Program-made: the position numbers and the translations under genes
Source of the DNA: Zopfochytrium polystomum
Lineage: Eukaryota > Chytridiomycota > Chytridiomycetes > Chytridiales > Chytridiaceae
DNA: 64,000 nt
NCBI GenBank assembly: GCA_025765615.1
Contig: JAIVFJ010000060.1
Span: 62,001-126,000, forward strand
Direction of reading: 5' to 3'
The notes under the pieces: model-generated
Seen by the model: only the letters and a program-made list of their open reading frames with translations
What the model was told of the DNA's origin: nothing
The model's database searches: none
Shown: positions 57,782 to 64,000 of the stretch, piece by piece
Layout of the letters: each line of letters starts with the position of its first letter
Position numbering within the stretch: the stretch's first letter is position 1

Positions 57782-58169
57782 ATGTACAAGGTGTCCAAGT
57801 TTTTGACGTTCGTGTCCGTCTTCGGCGGTATGATGGCGGGTGAGAACAACTGCCCACACACCTTGTCTGACTTGTCATGATTCACGATCGATCTGTACTA
57901 ATTCGACTCCCTGAACCGGAATTTCACATGACGCGCACTATGACCTGCAGGGTGAGCGTTGTCGCCATTCTTTCTTGCCCGCTAAACTCTGTATCGTTAT
58001 TATCCAGCGCCCAGGTCGTGCAGCTGTTTGCTAAGACGGATATGGTGCGTCCGTAACCCCTCCTTGTTTTGAAGTTTCTTTCTTGCGCGTAATCGAAACG
58101 GTCTTGCTTTAAAAACTTTGACAGACTATTCCCGAACTGCGGCCACAGGACAAGAACGACAAGAACTGA
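57782..58169 (+). CDS. UQCC6/BRAWNIN-like respiratory complex III assembly micropeptide
   Basis: Proposed exons: 57782-57839, 57951 (one nucleotide), 58008-58044, 58125-58169; the product is 46 residues. It begins MYKVSKFLTFVSVFGGMM (membrane segment), continues AGAQVVQLFAKTDMTIPEL and ends RPQDKNDKN. The AGAxVVxxxxxxDxTIPEx block closely resembles vertebrate UQCC6 (C12orf73, BRAWNIN), an inner-membrane micropeptide needed for complex III assembly. Without the one-base exon, exons 1 and 3 are out of phase by one base. Every intron has GT/AG ends, and TACTAAT and GCTAAAC branch-like sites lie in introns 1 and 2. A single-base assembly error is the alternative. Confidence 0.75.
57951..57951 (+). 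other. candidate one-nucleotide exon (G)
   Basis: Sits in CTGCAG|G|GTGAGC: a full acceptor, one base, and a full donor. Including it completes a Gly codon (GG + C) and restores the conserved A-G-A-x-V-V motif of the UQCC6-like protein. Confidence 0.6.
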
Positions 58170-59787
58170 TGACAGCGCGAATGAGTCGTGTGCAGGCCAA
58201 TGTGGCCGATGCTGCAGCGACCAACTTGTGTGAAAAGCTTCGCCAGCGTTTAATTGAAAACTGCTACTCGCTCCGCACTGCTTTCTTGTGACGGCTTAGT
58301 CGGCAAAGACGAAGGAAAGAAACCAATTGTGCAACCTCAATCGATAGCAAACGCGCTTTTTCGATGGTCGGGCCACCATTTCGCGGTGACTTCAATCCAG
58401 ATCAGAGTAGCCTTCAAAGTCCACCTTAGTGTTGTTTGAGACTTCGACAAAACATCAACGAAAACAAAAAAATAAATAAATAAATAAATATAATATTTTC
58501 CAGGACTCTGGCTCTTGCATCAAGTAATCGTGCTTTGGTCCCCTCATCTGTTGTCCAAAGTAGCGAGGTTCCTCAGCAATTTTCCATCCCCTCACATCCA
58601 GAGCCGCCCACTGCCTTCACGAACTCCCTCAGGGGGAAGGAAAAAAAAAAAAAAAGCACGTAAACAAAGTGAGTACCCAGCGGCTTGCAGGAGGGAAAGG
58701 GGGGAAGCGGCGGCGGCGGCACGATGTGCTGCTGGGCGAGCGCTGTGCAGGCGGGAGGAGGCCCGCCCCGCGCACGGCTGATTTTTGGTAAGTATTTAAA
58801 CCAAAACCTATCCCACCGAACGGAAGAAAGCCACCCCGCGAAACTAAACATCGCAAGCCAGTACAAGACGAACCTGGTTGAAAGCCATGGACCACCACCA
58901 GCATCACCTCCCAGTCACGAAAGACGTCGCCACGAGAAGAGGGTGGTCCCGGCAGAGTATGCGGTGGCACGCACTCGAACACCGGAGCGCGGATCGGGAT
59001 GGGGCCGAAGATGGCCAAGACTTATGGAGCTCCCGCAAAGGGTGAGGTGAGACCGAGGACATTCCTGTACTGCAGCTGTGAAGCCGAAGAACGGCTGACC
59101 GAGACATATCGACAGAAGAAACTGTACTAGAAAGTCCATTTATCCAGCTTCTAATTGGACTCCTCCTGCGGGTCTGGCCTTCGATGCAAATCATTCGATG
59201 AGGTAGGGGAAGCTGCCGAACAACTGCATGACGTCAAATGAGGCCTGGAACAAGCAGGGTAGGCAGAACAAGAAAATGTTCCTTCGCGAGCCCTCCACGC
59301 AATTCACTCTTTGGGCGTCTGCGAAGCTGCACATTTCAAGCAGCTTCGTTCAATACTTTGCTCCAAGCCGCTGATCGCTAGCCACGCTTCGGGCTGTGAC
59401 GCAGGAGTGTTTGGGGCAGATTTTCAAAATTGTTTTCTCAATCATAGCAACCCTCACTGCGCTTAGCTGCCAACTTTTTCCCAGCAGCGAGCTGTTGCTA
59501 TGTCAAACAACGAGAAAACTGTCAAAATTTAGCGTTTGAGAGGATTGACTAAATACCTCCCATTGAACCCGTAACGTGTGTGGGCTTTCGCGCCGAATAT
59601 TTAAAATGCGTCCCGCAACGCGAAAGGTAAATGTAGATAAATACGATCGATGTCGGGCGGGCCACACACACGCGGAAGCGTTTCTCTATGACGACACACA
59701 CACTCGCTTGCCAAAAGCAACGCGACTGGGTCTTGCGCCCGGACGCCGGCGGGTTCCGCCCGCTTGGTGGAGACGCGGAGAGAGAGA

Positions 59788-59839
<52 letters not shown>

Positions 59840-60480
59840 CACAGACAGAGAGAGAATAAACCAAGCAGCTAAAACAGGCCACGTTGTCCCATGACCAATC
59901 AGAATCCCGCCAAGGAGTCTCGTGTTAAGAGGAATGAAAGAAAGCACGAGCAAAGAAAAAAAAAACCTCTGTCTTTGAAAACAGAAAATAGCATATTTGG
60001 ACACAAGCAGGCACGATTCCCTGGTCTTGCGTGCGCGGCTATTTTGCAGTTTTGAATATTGTTGAATGCGTTTCTTTTTTTCCTGTTGTCGTTTCGTTTT
60101 TGTAATTCTGTCGGGTTTGTCTTTCCGCAAAATTTTCTGGAAACATGAAAATTCGTGCAAAACATCAGCAGAATTCAGAGCGCAGGCTTCATCCCCAAAC
60201 GGGCAAGTCCGGAAAATAGCTGGGGTGCCATGAGGGATCGGAGACAAGTCAAGCCTATTTTTGTTTTTCATTTCGATTTTCTATTGTTTTCTTCTTGTGG
60301 GACCGAGTGCAGGCCCTGCGGACAGACAGACAGACAGATTTGACACCAGAGGTGATCAGCTGCTTTGTTTGTTCTCGCTCTCGCTCTCAGTCTGTCTCTC
60401 GGTCTCTCTCTCTCTCTGTCTCTCTCTCAGTCTCTCTCACTCCCTCTCTGTCCCGCTTCTCTCGCCCCTTTATCTTGAAA
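58170..60480. other. 2.3 kb without an assigned gene
   Basis: Holds an (AAAT)n run (58470-58493), an A15 tract near 58638, and (GA)n at 59778-59833. Open frames on the minus strand (59018-58629, 59194-58904) are Pro/Ser/Arg-rich and match nothing. A GTAAGTAT donor-like site at 58788 is isolated. The last few hundred bases are CT-rich and likely form the GH5 gene promoter. Confidence 0.45.
59778..59833 (+). repeat. (GA)n microsatellite
   Basis: About 28 GA units with one GT break. Similar tracts precede the forkhead gene and lie in the AIM19-like gene. Confidence 0.9.
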
Positions 60481-60487
60481 TATAAAC
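60481..60487 (+). promoter_or_regulatory. TATA box of the GH5 gene
   Basis: TATAAAC ends 75 bp before the start codon, after a long CT-rich stretch. Position and context fit a fungal core promoter. Confidence 0.5.
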
Positions 60488-60562
60488 TCCTCGTCCACTG
60501 AACCCCGTTGCATCATCCACCTTCGTCGTCACTATCATCGTCGTGGGCGGGGACTATAGACG

Positions 60563-62515
60563 ATGCGCGTCCTCAAGTCGCTTCTACTTGCCGCTGCGGC
60601 CGTCGTCTCGACGGCTGCGTCGACCGTCTCGGCGGGCGGCGGGGGCTCAAAGTCCACTTCCACATCAACAACGTCGACGACGACATCGACAACCGCAGCA
60701 GCATCGACGCCGGCCACCACGACGATCGTCGCCTCGCTCAGCGCCCTCCCCATCCTCACCGTCTCCGGCTCCTCGATCGTCGAAGCGAGCACTAACCGGT
60801 CCGTGTTCCTCCACGGCGTGAACCTCGCCGCCAAAGCCCCGCCCTTCCGTGCGATCGACACGTCGTCGCCCGCGGCCATCGCCGCCGCCCTCGACCCTAT
60901 CGCCGCCGCCGGCTACAACGTCGTGCGCCTCGCCTTCACCTGGGAGGCCTACGAGGGCACCCAGGGCGTCTACGACCAGAACTACCTGCAGTACTACGTC
61001 ACCCTGGTGCGCGAGCTGCGCAAGCGCGGCGTCTACACCCTCGTCGACTTCCACCAGGACGGCTTCTCGCGCTTCTCGCTCAACGGCTGCGGCGAAGGAG
61101 CACCCGAGTGGGCTGTGCTGGCCGCCGGAAAGAACGACCCGGCGAACTACACCTCGGCCGACAGCCTCAAGCAGCACCTTTGCCCGATCTGGGGCATCAT
61201 GCTGCAGATCCAGGCGCTCATCCCTGGCAACGTCAACGCAAACTTTGCAAACGTCATGCAGGCTGGCGGCGCGCTGCAGGCGCAGTACATGAAGATGGTG
61301 CAGAGCGTCGCGGCGGCGCTGCTGAACGAGACGGGGGTCATGGGCTTTGAGATTATGAACGAGCCGTTCTTGCTGCTCCCGGGCTTCAACGAGGCTGGCG
61401 CCAAGGCGCTCGCCGCTGCCGGCTGGGTCGACCCAATCGTGGTCGTCGAGGCGCCGTTCGCAAACGTCACGAAGGTGCGCCCCGCCGGCATCAAGAACAT
61501 TGTGTACGGCCCGCACCACTACAACTGGCGGTTCATCCTCGACCCGCTCGAGACGCAACTGCGCTACTGGCTGCAGGAGGGCGGCCTGATCAACCCGGTC
61601 AAGGCGTTCGCCGACGCGCCGTCCGAAAAGACCATGAACGACATGATGCACCACTTTACCTTTTTCCACAACGCCACCAGCGTCCTCGCGCTCAACCTCG
61701 CCGCCCAGTCCGCCGACAACGCCGTCGTCGCAAACTTTATGGACAACGCCGCGAAAATGTCCGACTACTCCGCCCAGGTGCAGTCCCACGGCAACGCCAT
61801 CCTCAACTCGCCAGGCTCGCTGCTGGCCGCCATCGAAAAGGGCGTGCTGGTCGCCATCGTCACCTTGGTCGTCGAGCTCTTCAACGGCATCTGCTTCACC
61901 CCGGCCATCGGCCTCTTTTCCTTGCTCCGCGCCATCCTCCCGCTCCTGCCGCCCGACACGGACGCCGCCGTCGCGACCATGGTCTCGGACGCAAAATCCG
62001 CGTACGGAGGCGCCCCCGTGCTCGTCGGCGAGTTTGGCTGCAACGCCGGCGCCGCGTACCTCCACTGCGACACGTGGACCCACTCCTTGGCCTCCAGCGC
62101 CGACGCCGCGAAAGCGACGGGTTGGATCCAGTGGGCATACGTCCCGCAGTGGTCCGACGCCCTCAAGGACGTGTTCAACCTCGAGGACCTGTCGGTCACC
62201 ACCGGCGTCTCGGGCGGTTACGCCAAGCGGCAGACGTTTATTCAGGGTCGCCCGCTGGTGCGCGCTCTCGCGGGCTCGCTGACCGCGTTGACGACCGCCG
62301 TCGGCAAGGGGACCGTGCAGTACGTGACCGCCGGGGCGGTCGGCGCCGTGTCTGAAATCTTTTTCGACGAGGCCGTCGCGTGCGGAACGGGCAAGACGGC
62401 GGCCATCGCGGTCCAGGGCTCTGCGTCGTGCGCGTACGCCACGGGTGGGAGGTCCCTCGTGCTGTGCTCGTCGACCGCGGCGAACGTGAATGTGACGGTC
62501 ACGCTGTCGTGCTGA
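60563..62515 (+). CDS. secreted GH5 glycoside hydrolase, endoglycoceramidase-like, 650 aa
   Basis: Single exon. Residues 1-24 form a signal peptide (MRVLKSLLLAAAAVVSTAAS), followed by a Ser/Thr linker to ~55. The GH5 barrel reads FLHGVNLAAKAPPF, GYNVVRLAFTWEAYEG, YTLVDFHQDGFSR, then GFEIMNEPF (acid/base Glu267), YGPHHYNW and VLVGEFGCN (nucleophile Glu490). HQDGFSR and the long insertions are typical of endoglycoceramidases and related steryl-glucosidases, so the likely substrate is a glycolipid or similar glycoside; this is inference. A hydrophobic segment at about 419-466 (VLVAIVTLVVELFNG, LLRAILPLLPPD) could form a lipid-binding lid. A C-terminal beta-rich domain with paired cysteines follows (ACGTGK, GSASCAY, LVLCSS, ending LSC). 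The gene is intronless and very GC-rich at third positions. Confidence 0.9.
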   Translation: MRVLKSLLLAAAAVVSTAASTVSAGGGGSKSTSTSTTSTTTSTTAAASTPATTTIVASLSALPILTVSGSSIVEASTNRSVFLHGVNLAAKAPPFRAIDTSSPAAIAAALDPIAAAGYNVVRLAFTWEAYEGTQGVYDQNYLQYYVTLVRELRKRGVYTLVDFHQDGFSRFSLNGCGEGAPEWAVLAAGKNDPANYTSADSLKQHLCPIWGIMLQIQALIPGNVNANFANVMQAGGALQAQYMKMVQSVAAALLNETGVMGFEIMNEPFLLLPGFNEAGAKALAAAGWVDPIVVVEAPFANVTKVRPAGIKNIVYGPHHYNWRFILDPLETQLRYWLQEGGLINPVKAFADAPSEKTMNDMMHHFTFFHNATSVLALNLAAQSADNAVVANFMDNAAKMSDYSAQVQSHGNAILNSPGSLLAAIEKGVLVAIVTLVVELFNGICFTPAIGLFSLLRAILPLLPPDTDAAVATMVSDAKSAYGGAPVLVGEFGCNAGAAYLHCDTWTHSLASSADAAKATGWIQWAYVPQWSDALKDVFNLEDLSVTTGVSGGYAKRQTFIQGRPLVRALAGSLTALTTAVGKGTVQYVTAGAVGAVSEIFFDEAVACGTGKTAAIAVQGSASCAYATGGRSLVLCSSTAANVNVTVTLSC

Positions 62516-63496
62516 GCTGGGGTAGAAAAGGTGGGGGCGAACCCAGATGCTAGTTTCCAGAATAGGGAGAACTGAGCGCTGCGCTCCGATGTGGGGTTTT
62601 CTCTTCTCTTCTTTCCGGTTAGACAAGAAGAATAAGAAGATGAGGAGGAAGCGTTTTTTTTTTCTTTCTATCTATGTCGGCGCGTGTTTTTGGTGGCGAA
62701 TCTCCCTCTTTTCAATCTCTATGTTCCTTTTCCCCCTACGCTTCGCTTTGTTTCCGAACGCCCTTGGTTCTCCGCCTGCATCTCTCTTTCTCTCTCTCTC
62801 TCTGTCGCTTTTTTTCTCTCTTCGTCTTGTTGTTCTTCTTTCCCGCTATTGTGTTTCCGTGTGTCTTAGAGCGCCTAACAAGAAAAAACAGAACTGGTTC
62901 ATCGTTTCCACCACTCCCTTTTTTTTTATTTTTTCTTTTTCTTTGGGGTCGGTTGCTCTCGAGTGAGATTTCACAAGCAGTCCCCCCAGAAGGGGCCCAG
63001 AGGGTCAGGGGGATAGAATCAGACGGTATGGGCGGGGGTTGCTGAGCGGGTTGGAGAGCGGGGACGGCGCTTAACATGCGGGGGGCGGGGAAATGAAAAA
63101 TGAAAGAATGTAATTGCGCGGGCGGATGCCCCCCCCCTCCAAAAAACAAGAAACAGAGAAACGATTCATCAGTAATATCGCATCATATGCTGGGGCAAGG
63201 CAGCGGATGGGGTAGCAAAAGAAGCACGAGGCCTTGAAAATGGGCTGAAGGGAGGATGGGACAGTGATTTTTCGCGGATAGAAACACAAATAAAGTTGGC
63301 TGCTCAGATTGAGAAAGGAGACGGAGCGAGGAGTGACCGTGTAGTGGATACCCACCTCTCTCATCCCAAAGATACGGAGGAGAGCAGCGAGAGTGGTGAA
63401 GGGGTCTAGATCGAGGAAGGAAAAAAGATCTAGTGGAATGGAGAGGGGGCGGGGAAAGGGGAAAAGGAGGCTCGAGCAGCAAGTAGCCCTACCTCC
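62516..63496. other. intergenic region between GH5 gene and right-edge gene
   Basis: Convergent 3' flanks with T-rich runs near 62656, 62800 and 62918. No frame with protein-like composition. Confidence 0.6.
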
Positions 63497-64000
63497 CTAG
63501 TCAAAACCAATGGCTGCGAGCCCGCCCGTCGTAAACGCCGACACGAACCCCAGCAGCTTGCCCCCCGCGCCGCGCCCGACGCCAAACTCGTACAGCACCG
63601 ACCCCAGTGTGTTGGGCACCCGCCACACGCCCGTCGGCTGCACGCTGCCCGCCGATCCGCCCACGGCCGTCGTTCCGCCGCTCCCGCCGCTCCCAACGCC
63701 GCTTCCGCCACCACCCCGCGTCGCGCTCGCGCTCCCCGCGGCAACGTCGACCAGCATCGCCAGCTGGTAGTTGAGGTCCAGCCGGTCCCAGTCCGGCGGG
63801 CCCGCGTAAAAGATGGCCAGGCACGCTGCGCCGTCAGGTGGCGCGCGGATCTGCACGAGCACGTTGTTGATGTACGGCGCCAGCACCGTCGGCGCCGCGT
63901 CGTTGAGCGGCGTCGCCTCCGTCGCGGCCGCCACGGGGCTCAGCGCCGCGAACGTGATGCCCGTGCGCCCGCCGATCAGCAATGTCGGCGGGACGCTGAC
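63497..64000 (-). CDS. hypothetical protein, C-terminal part (5' end beyond window)
   Basis: The minus-strand frame is open from the right edge to TAG at 63499-63497. It reads LLIGGRTGITFAALSPVAAA, LAPYINNVLVQIRAPPDG, AACLAIFYAGPPDWDRLDLN and ends ...GLAAIGFD. A Gly/Ser-rich stretch of ~25 residues interrupts it. The end is hydrophobic and glycine-rich (GKLLGFVSAFTTGGLAAIGF), perhaps membrane-associated. I do not recognise the family. GC-rich codon use matches the neighbouring genes, which supports coding. Confidence 0.55.
   Translation of the reverse strand, partial: VSVPPTLLIGGRTGITFAALSPVAAATEATPLNDAAPTVLAPYINNVLVQIRAPPDGAACLAIFYAGPPDWDRLDLNYQLAMLVDVAAGSASATRGGGGSGVGSGGSGGTTAVGGSAGSVQPTGVWRVPNTLGSVLYEFGVGRGAGGKLLGFVSAFTTGGLAAIGFD

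Noticed and set aside
58629..59018. 130-codon minus-strand frame
   Set aside because: Pro/Ser-rich with a phenylalanine run from an A tract; looks non-coding.

Overview
The window reads as nuclear DNA of a fungus, probably an early-diverging (chytrid-like) one. Evidence: short spliceosomal introns (53-190 nt in most genes), a DUF1748-type protein (a fungal family as I know it) and an AIM19 homologue, alongside a forkhead factor, an HP1-like protein with a chromo shadow domain, Sec61 alpha and a BRAWNIN/UQCC6-like protein. The lineage is inference; no rRNA or mitochondrial marker is present.

Layout. 1-6.1 kb: retroelement debris (a Ty1/copia family I call copia-A, then the C-terminal end of a non-LTR element). 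6.2-12.5 kb: gene island with a HIG1-domain protein, a NOPCHAP1-like acidic protein and a five-exon HP1-like protein. 13-19 kb: repeat fragments and an intron-containing tRNA-Arg(UCU). 19.3-20.4 kb: AIM19-like gene. 21.8-36.8 kb: stacked retrotransposons, including an almost complete copia element (copia-2, minus strand). 37.7-40 kb: forkhead gene. 41-53 kb: a second stack (copia-A, a Ty3/gypsy element and three LTR-like repeat families R1, R2, R3) in which nested insertions can be read from target-site duplications. 54.2-63 kb: second gene island with Sec61 alpha (8 exons), DUF1748, a UQCC6-like gene divergent from it, and a secreted GH5 endoglycoceramidase-like enzyme. A partial gene runs off the right edge.

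How the genes relate. Four of the small proteins (HIG1, AIM19-like, DUF1748, UQCC6-like) belong to families that are mitochondrial or thought to be; two start-to-start pairs (HIG1/NOPCHAP1, 82 bp apart; DUF1748/UQCC6, 211 bp apart) probably share promoters. The most unusual observations are an apparent one-nucleotide exon in the UQCC6-like gene, a canonical -1 frameshift heptamer at the gag/pol junction of copia-2 with a possible intron between integrase and reverse transcriptase, and a gypsy LTR split by an inverted copy of itself. Exon boundaries were worked out by eye from splice signals, phase and family similarity; nothing was aligned by program.
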